From Pseudomonas saudiphocaensis (GTDB lineage: Bacteria > Pseudomonadota > Gammaproteobacteria > Pseudomonadales > Pseudomonadaceae), in contig NZ_CCSF01000001.1 in NCBI RefSeq assembly GCF_000756775.1, positions 1,240,001 through 1,304,000 of the forward strand: 64,000 nucleotides of DNA, in the 5' to 3' direction. The position numbers and the translations under genes were made by a program. The number at the start of each line of letters is the position of its first letter. Positions within the stretch are counted from its first letter, which is position 1. Below, one piece after another: positions 1-10,559 of this stretch. The notes under the pieces are model-generated. The model saw nothing but the letters and a program-made list of their open reading frames with translations. It made no database searches and had not been told where the DNA came from.

Positions 1-1
1 T

Positions 2-1446
<1,445 letters not shown>

Positions 1447-1452
1447 CGCACC

Positions 1453-1635
1453 ATGGATATCGGGACTCTCCGCGGTCTGGGCACTATTTTGGTCATCGTC
1501 GCCTTTATTGGCGTCGTGCTCTGGGCCTATAGCAGCAAACGCAAGAAAAGCTTCGATGAAGCCGCCAACCTGCCCTTCGCAGACGAGCCCGATGCCAAGA
1601 AGCGTGATGAAGAAGTGTCCAGGAGTAAGAAATAA
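1453..1635 (+). CDS. ccoQ: cbb3 oxidase small subunit CcoQ (FixQ)
   Basis: 60 aa, one transmembrane helix (about residues 9-27), then a charged cytoplasmic tail rich in Lys, Asp and Glu. CcoQ is non-catalytic and stabilises CcoP in the assembled oxidase, as known for the family. It sits 6 bp after ccoO, and its stop codon directly abuts the ccoP start ATG, so translational coupling is likely. Identification rests on position plus the typical short one-helix architecture. Confidence 0.93.
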   Translation: MDIGTLRGLGTILVIVAFIGVVLWAYSSKRKKSFDEAANLPFADEPDAKKRDEEVSRSKK

Positions 1636-2553
1636 ATGACCTCGTTTTGGAGTTGGTACATTACCCTGCTGAGTCTGGGGACCATTGCAGCCCTGGTCTG
1701 GCTGCTGTTGGCGACTCGCAAGGGCCAGCGCAACGAAAGCACTGAAGAAACCGTCGGCCATTCCTATGACGGCATCGAGGAATACGACAACCCGCTGCCG
1801 CGCTGGTGGTTCATGCTGTTCGTCGGCACCGTGGTATTCGCCCTCGGTTACCTGGTCCTTTATCCGGGCCTGGGCAACTGGAAGGGCGTCCTGCCCGGCT
1901 ACGAAGATGGCTGGACCCAGGTGAAGGAATGGGAACGTGAAATGAACCGTGCCGACGAGCAATACGGCCCGCTCTTCGCCAAGTTCGCTTCCATGCCGGT
2001 AGAGGAAGTGGCCCAGGATCCGCAAGCCCTGAAGATGGGTGGTCGCCTGTTCGCCTCCAACTGCTCGGTCTGCCATGGCTCCGATGCCAAGGGTGCCTAC
2101 GGTTTCCCCAACCTCACCGACCACGACTGGCTGTGGGGCGGCGAGCCTGAAACCATCAAGACCACCATCATGGAAGGCCGCCAGGCGACCATGCCAGGTT
2201 GGGTCAATGTGATTGGCGAAGACGGTATCCGCCATGTTGCCGGCTACGTTCTCAGCCTCTCAGGCCGCGAAGCGCCAGAAGGCATCAACGTCGACATTGA
2301 GCAGGGTCAAAAGATCTTCGCCTCGACCTGTGTAGCCTGTCACGGCGCTGAAGGTAAGGGCACCCAGGCCATGGGCGCACCCGATCTGACAGACAATGTC
2401 TGGCTTTACGGTTCGAGCTTTGGCCAGGTCCAGCAAACCCTGCGCTATGGTCGTAACGGCCGTATGCCCGCCCAGAAAGATATCCTGGGCAATGATAAGG
2501 TGCACCTGCTGGCAGCTTATGTGTACAGCCTCTCGCAGCAGCCGGAGAACTGA
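1636..2553 (+). CDS. ccoP: cbb3-type cytochrome c oxidase subunit III (dihaem cytochrome c)
   Basis: 305 aa. Two N-terminal transmembrane helices (about residues 7-27 and 56-78), as in Pseudomonas CcoP, are followed by two periplasmic cytochrome c domains with haem motifs CSVCH (143-147) and CVACH (232-236). CcoP is the electron entry subunit of the cbb3 oxidase and takes electrons from soluble c cytochromes. Start ATG is at the base after the ccoQ stop, preceded by AGGAGTAAGAAATAA. It ends the structural operon; a hairpin and 137 bp separate it from ccoG. Confidence 0.97.
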   Translation: MTSFWSWYITLLSLGTIAALVWLLLATRKGQRNESTEETVGHSYDGIEEYDNPLPRWWFMLFVGTVVFALGYLVLYPGLGNWKGVLPGYEDGWTQVKEWEREMNRADEQYGPLFAKFASMPVEEVAQDPQALKMGGRLFASNCSVCHGSDAKGAYGFPNLTDHDWLWGGEPETIKTTIMEGRQATMPGWVNVIGEDGIRHVAGYVLSLSGREAPEGINVDIEQGQKIFASTCVACHGAEGKGTQAMGAPDLTDNVWLYGSSFGQVQQTLRYGRNGRMPAQKDILGNDKVHLLAAYVYSLSQQPEN

Positions 2554-2635
2554 TCCAGCGAGCCTGGGGCGCGACCTACCGCCGCACCTGACTCGAACTA
2601 TCGAGGCGTAACATTGGCAGCAGGTCAGCAATTGA

Positions 2636-2661
2636 ACCCGGTCGGCACGTATCGACCGGGT
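2636..2661 (+). terminator. Stem-loop between ccoP and ccoG
   Basis: Perfect 9-bp inverted repeat ACCCGGTCG / CGACCGGGT with an 8-base loop. No T-tract follows, so it is not a canonical intrinsic terminator. It may stabilise the 3' end of ccoNOQP mRNA or attenuate read-through so that the assembly genes are made in smaller amounts than the subunits. That role is inferred. Confidence 0.45.
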
Positions 2662-2690
2662 CACTCACCCTCCGCCGTGGTACGCACTCG

Positions 2691-4103
2691 ATGACTGAGC
2701 AAATCCCCGTTCATGATGTAACCCCTCCTTCCAAGGTCCAGTCTTCGACTGACCTCTACGCCTCTCGCGAAAAAATCTACACCCGCTCGTTCACTGGCCT
2801 GTTTCGCAACCTTCGTCTGGTAGGCGGCGGCCTGCTGTTCATCCTCTATTTCGGCACGGCCTGGCTGAATTGGAATGGTCGCCAAGCGGTCTGGTGGGAT
2901 CTACCCGAGCGCAAGTTCTATATTTTTGGCGCCACCTTCTGGCCACAGGATTTCATCCTGCTTTCAGCATTGCTGATCATCTGCGCCTTCGGCCTGTTCT
3001 TTATCACCGTATTCGCAGGACGTGTCTGGTGCGGCTATACCTGCCCACAGAGCGTTTTCACCTGGGTCTTCATGTGGGCTGAAAAGGTCACCGAAGGTGA
3101 TCGCAACCAGCGCATGAAGCTCGACAAGGCGCCGATGAGCGCCAACAAGTTCCTCCGCAAGTTCGCCAAGCACAGCATCTGGCTCGGCGTATCCCTGGCC
3201 ATCGGCATCACCTTTGTCGGTTACTTCACACCGATCCGCGAACTTGTGCCGGACCTGTTTACCCTTCAGGTCGGTGGCTGGGCACTGTTCTGGGTCGGCT
3301 TCTTCACCCTCGCCACCTATGGCAACGCCGGTTTCCTGCGCGAGCAGGTGTGCATCTATATGTGCCCCTATGCCCGCTTCCAGAGCGTGATGTTCGACAA
3401 GGACACCCTGATCGTCTCCTACGACCCGCGTCGCGGAGAGAAACGCGGGCCACGCAAGAAGGACGCCGATTACAAGGCCATGGGCCTGGGCGATTGCATC
3501 GACTGCACCATGTGCGTACAGGTTTGCCCGACGGGCATCGACATCCGCGACGGCCTGCAGATCGAATGTATCGGCTGCGCGGCCTGTATCGACGCCTGCG
3601 ACACCATCATGGACAAGATGAACTACCCCCGGGGGCTCATCAGCTACACCACCGAGCACAACCTGTCCGGGCAGAAAACCCAGGTCATGCGCCCGCGCCT
3701 GATCGGCTATGCCCTGGCGCTGGTGGCGATGATGGGACTGTTTGCCTACGCCGTCGCCGACCGCTCGCTGGTCAAGCTCGATGTTCTCAAGGATCGCGTG
3801 CTGTACCGCGAGAACGAGCTGGGCCGGGTGGAAAACGTTTACACCCTGAAGGTGATGAACAAGGCGCAAAGCGAGCAGACCTTCATTATCGAAGCCAGCG
3901 GCCTTGATGGCCTGCAATATGAAGGTCGCAACGAGATCCATGCGGCAGCCGGCGAGCTGATCACCATCCCGGTAGAACTCTCCATCGCCCCTGAAAAACT
4001 GCCTTCCAGCACCAACGACATCGTCTTCCATATCCGGTCGGCTAACGATTCTTCCATCAAAGACGATGCTGAAAGCCGTTTCATTGGCCCAAGCATCCGC
4101 TGA
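2691..4103 (+). CDS. ccoG: cbb3 oxidase assembly iron-sulfur membrane protein CcoG (RdxA/FixG)
   Basis: 470 aa. CcoG proteins are membrane ferredoxin-like proteins implicated in reducing Cu(II) to Cu(I) for cbb3 oxidase biogenesis. Visible here are an N-terminal cytoplasmic stretch, several transmembrane helices (about 40-58, 85-110, 160-180, 195-212, 337-355), a conserved TCPQSVFTW motif in an early loop, and two [4Fe-4S] motifs, C269-C272-C275-C279 and C293-C296-C299-C303. A C-terminal Ig-like FixG domain follows. It starts the ccoGHIS run, with ccoH 11 bp downstream. Confidence 0.95.
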   Translation: MTEQIPVHDVTPPSKVQSSTDLYASREKIYTRSFTGLFRNLRLVGGGLLFILYFGTAWLNWNGRQAVWWDLPERKFYIFGATFWPQDFILLSALLIICAFGLFFITVFAGRVWCGYTCPQSVFTWVFMWAEKVTEGDRNQRMKLDKAPMSANKFLRKFAKHSIWLGVSLAIGITFVGYFTPIRELVPDLFTLQVGGWALFWVGFFTLATYGNAGFLREQVCIYMCPYARFQSVMFDKDTLIVSYDPRRGEKRGPRKKDADYKAMGLGDCIDCTMCVQVCPTGIDIRDGLQIECIGCAACIDACDTIMDKMNYPRGLISYTTEHNLSGQKTQVMRPRLIGYALALVAMMGLFAYAVADRSLVKLDVLKDRVLYRENELGRVENVYTLKVMNKAQSEQTFIIEASGLDGLQYEGRNEIHAAAGELITIPVELSIAPEKLPSSTNDIVFHIRSANDSSIKDDAESRFIGPSIR

Positions 4104-4114
4104 ACAGGTAGTAC

Positions 4115-4618
4115 ATGAGCGCTTCCAATAACGAAAAAACCCGTTGGTATACGCAGTTCTGGGCTTGGTTCGTCATCGCCATCCTGGCATTTGCAGTGTT
4201 CCTCGGCACCACTCTGCTGGTCATTTCCATTCGCACTGCCGACACCCTGGTGGCGGACAACTATTACGATGCCGGCAAGGGCATCAACCAGTCGCTGGAG
4301 CGCGAGAAACTGGCCGAGAGCCTGCAGATGCAGGGGCAGCTGAGCTTCAACGAAGAGCTTGGCCTGGCCGAGCTGCAGCTCAGCGGCAACAGTCGTCCGC
4401 AGCAGCTGATACTCAACCTGATCTCGCCGACACAGCCCGAGCGTGATCGACGCATCATCCTGCAACCCCAGGGCGAAGGCCTGTATCAGGGGCAGATGCA
4501 GGATACGGTCACGGGTCGGCGCTTCGTCGAACTCATTGGTCGCGAAGGCGAGCAGGACTGGCGCCTGTTCGAGGAGAAGGAAATCCGCAGCGGTCAGACC
4601 TATGAGCTGAGTTACTGA
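4115..4618 (+). CDS. ccoH: cbb3 oxidase assembly protein CcoH (FixH)
   Basis: 167 aa. A single N-terminal transmembrane helix (about residues 13-37) is followed by a periplasmic domain that begins with a conserved [11 protein letters not shown] segment, typical of FixH. CcoH is required for stable assembly of cbb3 oxidase and contacts late assembly intermediates, as known for the family. It lies 11 bp after ccoG and 8 bp before ccoI, so all are probably one transcript. Confidence 0.93.
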   Translation: MSASNNEKTRWYTQFWAWFVIAILAFAVFLGTTLLVISIRTADTLVADNYYDAGKGINQSLEREKLAESLQMQGQLSFNEELGLAELQLSGNSRPQQLILNLISPTQPERDRRIILQPQGEGLYQGQMQDTVTGRRFVELIGREGEQDWRLFEEKEIRSGQTYELSY

Positions 4619-4626
4619 CCGACTCA

Positions 4627-7062
4627 ATGGCCAGCCCACTCCCCTGCTATCACTGCGGCCTGCCGGTGCCCCCCGGCAGTTCCTGGCACGCCCGTGTGCT
4701 CAACGAGACGCGGGCCATGTGCTGCCCCGGCTGCCAGGCGGTAGCGGAGGCCATCGTCAACGGCGGGCTGGAAAGCTATTACCAGCACCGCAGCGAAAGC
4801 TCCATCAATCCCGCGGCCCTGCCCCAGGCACTTTCCGACGAGCTGGCGTTGTACGACCGTGAGGATGTGCAACAGCCCTTCGTCCGGCATGAAGGCGATC
4901 TATCCAGCACCTCACTGATGATCGAAGGCATCAGCTGCGCCGCCTGTGGATGGCTGATCGAACGGCATCTGCTCGGCTTGGAAGGAGTCGCGGAAGCCAG
5001 CCTGAATCTGTCAAATCACCGCTTACAGGTGCGCTGGAGCGATAGTCGCCTGCCTCTGAGCGAATTGCTCGCCGAGCTGCGTCGCATCGGTTATGCCGCT
5101 CACCCCTACCAGGCGGACCAGGTAACCGAACGGCTGGCCAGCGAGAACCGCCGCAGCCTGCGCCAGATCGGCGTTACGGGCCTGCTCTGGATGCAGGTGA
5201 TGATGGCCACCATGGCCACCTGGCCCGAATTCAACCTGGACCTTTCGGAGAGTTTCTTCGTCACCCTGCGCTGGACCGCTCTGCTGCTAACCACGCCCAT
5301 CGTGTTCTATTGCTCCACCGACTTCTTCAAGGGCGCTCTGCGCGATCTGCGCACGCGCCACCTGACCATGGACGTTTCAGTCTCGCTGGCCATCGGTGGC
5401 GCCTACCTCGCCGGAATCTGGTCAACTCTGACCGGTCAGGGCGAGTTGTATTTCGATGCCGTGGGCATGTTTGCCCTGTTCCTGCTCACTGGTCGCTATC
5501 TGGAACGCCGCGCACGGGAGCGCACAGCGGCTGCGACTTCACAGCTGGTCAATCTGCTGCCGGCGTCCTGCCTGAAACTCAATGATGACGAGCAGACCGA
5601 TCGGATCCTGCTCAGAGAGCTACGTGTCGGGGATCGGGTACTGGTACAACCGGGCGGTCTCATCCCCGCCGATGGACGCATCCTCGACGGGCAATCCAGT
5701 ATCGATGAATCACTCCTGACCGGTGAGTACCTGCCTCAGGCGCGCGGCGTCGGCGATCCGGTGACCGCCGGCACACTGAACGTCGAAGGGCCGCTGACGA
5801 TTGGTGTGCAGGCGCTCGGTGATGACACCCGCCTCTCAGCCATCGTTCGCCTGCTGGAGCGTGCCCAATCGGATAAGCCGCGCCTCGCCGAACTGGCCGA
5901 TCGGGTGGCACAGTGGTTCCTGCTTGCAGTGCTGCTGACCGCTGCCGTAGTCGGCGTCATCTGGTGGCAGGTCGATCCGCAACGCGCCTTCTGGGTGGTT
6001 CTCGCCCTGCTGGTTGCCACCTGCCCTTGCGCTCTTTCGCTGGCAACGCCAACGGCCCTCACCGCCGCCACCGGCACGCTGCACAAGCTCGGGCTACTGC
6101 TGACTCGCGGGCATGTACTCGAAGGTCTCAACCACATCGATACGGTGATCTTCGACAAGACCGGCACCCTCACTGAAGGGCGGCTGACGCTGAGTGAAAT
6201 TCGCCCTTTGGGCCACCTGGATGCCGATGCCTGCCTGGCCCTGGCTGCCGCGCTGGAAAATCGCTCCGAACACCCGATATCCAAGGCGTTCGGTCGTGCC
6301 CCGCAAGCGGCAGATGCTGTAGACAGTGTGCCCGGTCTCGGCCTGCAGGGCTCGGTGGGCGGCCGGCAACTGCGCATCGGCCAGCCCGGCTTTGTCGCTG
6401 ACGGCTACGGCGGCACGGCGCCGGCGATCCCGGGTGACCAGGGCCAATGGCTGCTGCTGGGTGATGCTCAGGGTCCGCTGGCCTGGCTGGTACTTGATGA
6501 CCGCCTGCGCGATGACGCTCCAGCACTGGTGCAGGCCTGTCATCAACGCGGCTGGCGCACTTTGCTGCTGTCCGGCGACAGTTCCCCAATGGTCGCCAAC
6601 ATCGCGCACCAGCTGGGCATCGACGAGGCCCGCAGCGGGCTGACACCTGCCGACAAGCTCACCCACCTGCAACGCCTGCAGGCCGAGGGACATCGCGTAT
6701 TGATGCTTGGTGACGGAGTCAACGACGTCCCGGTTCTTGCCGCCGCCGATATCAGCGTGGCAATGGGTTCGGCCACCGATCTGGCCAAGACCAGCGCCGA
6801 TGCCGTGCTGCTCTCCAACCGCCTCGACAGCCTGGTTCAGGCCTTCAGCCTGGCACGCCGCAGCCGACGCATCATTGTCGAAAATCTGGCCTGGGCAACG
6901 CTCTACAACGGCCTGATTCTGCCGTTTGCCGCCATTGGCTGGGTGACCCCGCTGTGGGCTGCGCTGGGCATGTCGGCCAGTTCGTTGCTGGTAGTACTCA
7001 ATGCGCTGCGACTGACCCGACTGCCGAAAACGCCTGAGCCACAAGCTAGCGTCCTGCAGTAG
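4627..7062 (+). CDS. ccoI: Copper-translocating P1B-type ATPase for cbb3 oxidase maturation (CcoI/FixI)
   Basis: 811 aa. It has an N-terminal Cys-rich segment (CYHCGLP, CCPGCQ) as in FixI proteins and a heavy-metal domain with C104-A-A-C107. Eight transmembrane helices are expected, including one with the metal-transport motif C466-P-C468. Other signatures are the SLLTGE actuator loop, phosphorylation motif DKTGT with Asp510, and GDGVNDVP in the hinge. The enzyme exports Cu(I) to the periplasm for insertion into CcoN. It is cotranscribed with ccoG, ccoH and ccoS. The CPC motif marks it as a copper pump of the cbb3 assembly group. Confidence 0.96.
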   Translation: MASPLPCYHCGLPVPPGSSWHARVLNETRAMCCPGCQAVAEAIVNGGLESYYQHRSESSINPAALPQALSDELALYDREDVQQPFVRHEGDLSSTSLMIEGISCAACGWLIERHLLGLEGVAEASLNLSNHRLQVRWSDSRLPLSELLAELRRIGYAAHPYQADQVTERLASENRRSLRQIGVTGLLWMQVMMATMATWPEFNLDLSESFFVTLRWTALLLTTPIVFYCSTDFFKGALRDLRTRHLTMDVSVSLAIGGAYLAGIWSTLTGQGELYFDAVGMFALFLLTGRYLERRARERTAAATSQLVNLLPASCLKLNDDEQTDRILLRELRVGDRVLVQPGGLIPADGRILDGQSSIDESLLTGEYLPQARGVGDPVTAGTLNVEGPLTIGVQALGDDTRLSAIVRLLERAQSDKPRLAELADRVAQWFLLAVLLTAAVVGVIWWQVDPQRAFWVVLALLVATCPCALSLATPTALTAATGTLHKLGLLLTRGHVLEGLNHIDTVIFDKTGTLTEGRLTLSEIRPLGHLDADACLALAAALENRSEHPISKAFGRAPQAADAVDSVPGLGLQGSVGGRQLRIGQPGFVADGYGGTAPAIPGDQGQWLLLGDAQGPLAWLVLDDRLRDDAPALVQACHQRGWRTLLLSGDSSPMVANIAHQLGIDEARSGLTPADKLTHLQRLQAEGHRVLMLGDGVNDVPVLAAADISVAMGSATDLAKTSADAVLLSNRLDSLVQAFSLARRSRRIIVENLAWATLYNGLILPFAAIGWVTPLWAALGMSASSLLVVLNALRLTRLPKTPEPQASVLQ

Positions 7063-7119
7063 GATGAACGACATCGCTGCCTGACACGTCGTCTTGTCCC
7101 AGCATTTTCCGGAGGCCCT

Positions 7120-7326
7120 ATGGCCGCGCTCTACATTCTGATCCCCGTCGCTGTCGTGCTGGTTGCCTTGGCGATCTGGGTATTCTTCTGGGCCGTGGAC
7201 AGCGGCCAGTACGATGACCTGGACGGCCCGGCGCACAGCATTCTGTTCGATGACGAAGACCCCAATCATCAGGCCGGGGTCGAGCAGGCAACACAAAGCG
7301 ACGACGAGACCGACAAGCGTGATTGA
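7120..7326 (+). CDS. ccoS: cbb3 oxidase maturation protein CcoS (FixS)
   Basis: 68 aa: an N-terminal transmembrane helix (about residues 3-26) ending in FFWAVDSGQYDDLDGPA, the conserved FixS signature, then an acidic hydrophilic tail. CcoS is needed for cofactor insertion into cbb3 oxidase. The start ATG follows CGGAGG. Its last codons overlap the GTG start of the next gene by 8 bp, indicating translational coupling. Confidence 0.95.
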   Translation: MAALYILIPVAVVLVALAIWVFFWAVDSGQYDDLDGPAHSILFDDEDPNHQAGVEQATQSDDETDKRD

Positions 7327-8002
7327 GCTGCTACCCCTGCTGCTTTCCGCATTCGTCCTCGGCCTGCTTGGCGGCGGACACTGCCTTGGCATGTGCGGCG
7401 GTTTAATGGGCGCTCTGACCATGGCGATCCCGGCCGAGCAGCGCAACAAACGCCTGCGCTTGCTGATTGCCTATAACCTTGGTCGGGTACTGAGCTATGC
7501 CACTGCCGGCCTGCTTGTCGGCCTGGCAGGCTGGGCAGTCGCCCAGAGCCCGGCGGCGATGGCGCTACGGGTGGTGGCGGCGCTGCTGCTGATCGCCATG
7601 GGGCTGTACCTGGCCGGCTGGTGGAGTGGCCTGACTCGCATCGAAGCCATCGGCCGCGGCCTGTGGCGTCACCTGCAACCCATCGCCAGCCGCCTTATGC
7701 CGGTGCGCAACCTGCCACAGGCGCTGTTTCTTGGTGCACTCTGGGGCTGGTTGCCTTGCGGCCTGGTCTACAGCACCCTGCTCTGGGCGGCAAGCCAGGG
7801 CGATGCATTCGATAGCGCGCTGTTGATGCTGGCCTTCGGCATCGGAACCTGGCCGGTCCTCTTGGCCACTGGTCTTGCGGCAGAACGCATTACTTCCATG
7901 TTGCGCAAACGTGGAGTCAGGATGCTTGGCGGCATCATGGTCATCCTGTTCGGTCTCTGGACCCTGCCCGGCCCGCATCAGCACTGGCTGATGGGGCACT
8001 GA
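7319..8002 (+). CDS. DsbD/UreH-like six-helix membrane protein (TauE/SafE superfamily)
   Basis: 227 aa from a GTG start that overlaps the end of ccoS. It is strongly hydrophobic with about six helices, and carries the paired cysteine motifs GGGHCLGMCGG near the N-terminus and GWLPCGLVYS mid-protein, characteristic of DsbD_2/UreH-type proteins. Related proteins transport reducing equivalents or metals across the inner membrane. Its fixed place after ccoS in Pseudomonas suggests a role in copper or thiol handling during oxidase or cytochrome c maturation, but the substrate is unknown. An earlier ATG at 7163 would overlap ccoS extensively and was rejected. Confidence 0.85.
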   Translation: MIELLPLLLSAFVLGLLGGGHCLGMCGGLMGALTMAIPAEQRNKRLRLLIAYNLGRVLSYATAGLLVGLAGWAVAQSPAAMALRVVAALLLIAMGLYLAGWWSGLTRIEAIGRGLWRHLQPIASRLMPVRNLPQALFLGALWGWLPCGLVYSTLLWAASQGDAFDSALLMLAFGIGTWPVLLATGLAAERITSMLRKRGVRMLGGIMVILFGLWTLPGPHQHWLMGH

Positions 8003-8035
8003 CAGCATGTTACAGACCCGCTAGTCGCATCCTAA

Positions 8036-8056
8036 CCGCAGCCTTTAGCGCTGCGG
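8036..8056. terminator. Short convergent hairpin between the DsbD-like gene and nadE
   Basis: Inverted repeat CCGCAGC / GCTGCGG with a 7-base loop; its right arm lies inside the 3' end of nadE. It could serve both convergent genes, but no T-tract is visible on either strand. Confidence 0.35.
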
Positions 8057-8878
8057 CTCCTTCGGCATCTCTCTCTTGTGCTGCGATTTGTCATAGGTCT
8101 CGATGATGATTTGCGCCACCTCGTCAGGCACTTCACGGCCTTGTAGAAAGGCATCGATCTGCTCGTAGGTCACCCCGTAGGCATCTTCGTCCGGCTTGCC
8201 GGGCGTGAGCTCTTCCAGATCGGCGGTAGGTACCTTGAGCACCAATTGCGAGGGAGCACCCAGTGCAGCGGCGATCTGCCGAACCTGACCTTTTACCAAG
8301 CCGGCCAGGGGCGTCAGGTCACAGGCGCCGTCACCGAACTTGGTGAAAAAGCCCATCACCGCTTCGGCCGCGTGGTCGGTGCCGATCACCAGCCCCTGGC
8401 GCGCATTGGCGATGGTGTACTGCGCCACCATGCGCATACGTGCCTTGGTGTTGCCCAGGACGAAGTCACGTGAACTGTCGGCCAGCGATTCAAGCGCCTC
8501 GGTCGCGCGGGAAAGCCCCAGTACCGCCGCACCAATATTCACCGTATGGCATTCGTCCGGCTTGATGGTATCCACCGCCAGTTGCGCTTCATCCTCATCG
8601 TGCTGGACCTGATAAGGCAGGCGTACCGCGATAAAGCGATAGTCATCCCCCTCGCCCGCCGCGCGCATGGCCTCTACCGCCCGCTGTGCCAGCAGCCCAG
8701 CGGTGGTCGAATCGACTCCACCACTGATCCCCAGCACCAGGCTTTTCATCCCCGAGTCGCGCAGGCATTTCTGGATGAACGCGACCCGTCGATCAATTTC
8801 GGCCTGGACGGCTTCCGGCCCGTCAAAGGGCGGACATACATTGAGTGCGGCAGCGATCTGCTGCTGACGACCTTGCAT
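8045..8878 (-). CDS. nadE: NH3-dependent NAD+ synthetase
   Basis: 277 aa, typical of the ammonia-dependent single-domain enzyme. It amidates deamido-NAD to NAD+ using ATP. The PP-loop motif [13 protein letters not shown] near residue 50 binds pyrophosphate; [26 protein letters not shown] and [19 protein letters not shown] are typical NadE segments. The start ATG is preceded by GAGGAG. It is divergent from hemN across a 200-bp regulatory region. Downstream it converges on the DsbD-like gene. Confidence 0.95.
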   Translation of the reverse strand: MQGRQQQIAAALNVCPPFDGPEAVQAEIDRRVAFIQKCLRDSGMKSLVLGISGGVDSTTAGLLAQRAVEAMRAAGEGDDYRFIAVRLPYQVQHDEDEAQLAVDTIKPDECHTVNIGAAVLGLSRATEALESLADSSRDFVLGNTKARMRMVAQYTIANARQGLVIGTDHAAEAVMGFFTKFGDGACDLTPLAGLVKGQVRQIAAALGAPSQLVLKVPTADLEELTPGKPDEDAYGVTYEQIDAFLQGREVPDEVAQIIIETYDKSQHKREMPKEPQR

Positions 8879-9005
8879 GGTTTACTCCTCAAAAACGAAC
8901 AATTCGGTGATGGACCACAGTTTGACAATCCGACCACATGGGCGCCAATAAATCTCTCTTCTTCATGCCGCCCGTCAAAAGGCGCCAGCCGGGGTCCTTG
9001 CCGGC

Positions 9006-9047
9006 TTGATACAGGTCAAGTCCGTAACCGTGTCCCCCTCCTAGAAT
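9006..9047 (+). promoter_or_regulatory. Anr/FNR box and -10 element of the hemN promoter
   Basis: TTGAT-ACAG-GTCAA at 9006-9019 matches the Anr/FNR consensus (TTGATNNNNATCAA) in nine of ten arm positions. A -10 hexamer TAGAAT lies at 9042-9047, giving a predicted transcript start near 9054. The box centre (9012.5) then falls at about -41.5, the class II activation position. hemN begins 25 bases later. This supports direct activation of hemN by the anr product encoded next door. Confidence 0.85.
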
Positions 9048-9078
9048 CCGGCCCATTGCAGTCAACCGAGAACGCACG

Positions 9079-10464
9079 ATGCTCGACGTCATTCGCTGGG
9101 ATACCGATCTGATCCGTCGCTACGATCAGGCCGGGCCGCGCTATACCTCGTATCCGACTGCTCTTCAATTCAACGACAAGGTCGGCTTCTTCGACTCCCT
9201 GCACGCATTGCGTAGCAGCCGCCATGCCAACCGCCCGCTCTCGCTGTACATTCACCTGCCGTTTTGCGCCAACGCCTGCCATTACTGTGCACGCAACAGA
9301 GTCATCACCAAGGACCGCGGCTGCGCGCGGTCCTACCTTGAGCGTCTGGAAAAGGAAATTGCGCTGGTCGCCCGCCACCTCGGCCCAGACCAGGTGGTCG
9401 AGCAGCTGCATTTCGGCGGCGGCACCCCGACCTTCCTCAGCCATGACGAACTACGGCATTTGATGGCTACTCTAGGTACGCATTTTCATTTGCAGGACGA
9501 CGACCACGGCGACTTCAGCATCGAAATCGACCCGCGTGAAGCCGACTGGTCAACCATGGGCTTGCTCCGTGAGCTGGGATTCAACCGCATCAGCGTCGGC
9601 GTTCAGGCACTGGACCCGGAGGTCCAGCGCGCCATCAACCGCATGCAGACTCTGGAACAAACCCAGACGATCATCGAAGCCGCCCGAACCCTGCAGTACC
9701 GCTCGATCAACATCGACCTGCTCTACGGCCTGCCGCTGCAAACGCCCGAACGTTTTGCACAAACCCTGAAGACTGTCATCGCGCTGCAACCGGACCGCGT
9801 CTCGCTGTTCAGCTATAACCACGACCCCGAGCGGTTCCAGATACAACGTCGCATCAGCGCTGCCGACCTGCCCAGCGAGACCGTCAAGCAGGCGATGCTG
9901 CAACTCGGCGTGGAAGCGCTGACCCAATCCGGTTATCGCTATATCGGCATGGAGCATTTCGCCCTACCCGATGACGAACTGGCGATCGCTCAGGAGGACG
10001 GCACGTTAATGCGCAATTTCCAGGGCTACACCACCCATGGTCATTGCGACCTGATTGGACTGGGCGTCTCGGCCATCAGCCAGATCGGTGACCTGTATTG
10101 CCAGAACAGCAGCGACATCAGCGTTTATCAGCAATCCCTGGATCAGGGGCAACTCGCCACGACGCGAGGCCTTCGCTGCAACAAAGACGACCGCATCCGA
10201 CGCCAGGTCATTCAGGACCTCACCTGTTACTTCGAACTGCGCTTCGAATCCATCGAGAGCACTTTCGGCATCGATTTCAAGGACTACTTCACGTCAGCCT
10301 GGCCGGACTTGGAACGGATGGCCGACGACGGCCTTATTCAACTGAGCGACGATTCCATTGTCGTGCTGCCGGCGGGCCGCCTGCTGGTCCGCGCGTTGTG
10401 CATGCAATTCGACCACTACCTGTTTCCCGAACATCGCCCCGAGCGCCAGTCGCGCGCTTTTTGA
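9079..10464 (+). CDS. hemN: Oxygen-independent coproporphyrinogen III oxidase, with Arg in place of the fourth motif Cys
   Basis: 461 aa radical-SAM enzyme that decarboxylates two propionates of coproporphyrinogen III in anaerobic haem synthesis. Visible are RYTSYPTA, Y57-I-H59, cluster ligands C63, C67 and C70, the FGGGTPTF SAM-binding segment, and the C-terminal HemN domain with GLGVSAIS. HemN proteins normally read CxxxCxxCxC; here the last position is Arg72 (codon cgc where tgc is expected). The three cluster ligands are intact and the frame is open throughout, so this is a substitution and not a frameshift. Its place downstream of an Anr box and before anr supplies haem for the cbb3 oxidase. 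Confidence 0.93.
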   Translation: MLDVIRWDTDLIRRYDQAGPRYTSYPTALQFNDKVGFFDSLHALRSSRHANRPLSLYIHLPFCANACHYCARNRVITKDRGCARSYLERLEKEIALVARHLGPDQVVEQLHFGGGTPTFLSHDELRHLMATLGTHFHLQDDDHGDFSIEIDPREADWSTMGLLRELGFNRISVGVQALDPEVQRAINRMQTLEQTQTIIEAARTLQYRSINIDLLYGLPLQTPERFAQTLKTVIALQPDRVSLFSYNHDPERFQIQRRISAADLPSETVKQAMLQLGVEALTQSGYRYIGMEHFALPDDELAIAQEDGTLMRNFQGYTTHGHCDLIGLGVSAISQIGDLYCQNSSDISVYQQSLDQGQLATTRGLRCNKDDRIRRQVIQDLTCYFELRFESIESTFGIDFKDYFTSAWPDLERMADDGLIQLSDDSIVVLPAGRLLVRALCMQFDHYLFPEHRPERQSRAF

Positions 10465-10559
10465 ATCAAGTCATTTAACCCTGCGGTCCTTGTGCCAATT
10501 GGCCTAAACCCGTCCCCTGGGTTAATCTTGCGCCATTCCTTAGGTTTTCAGGATTCCCC

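Noticed and set aside
9268-9300. Frameshift or misassembly as the cause of the HemN Cys-to-Arg change
   Set aside because: The frame is continuous and both flanks match HemN in the same frame, so a single-base substitution is the simplest reading.
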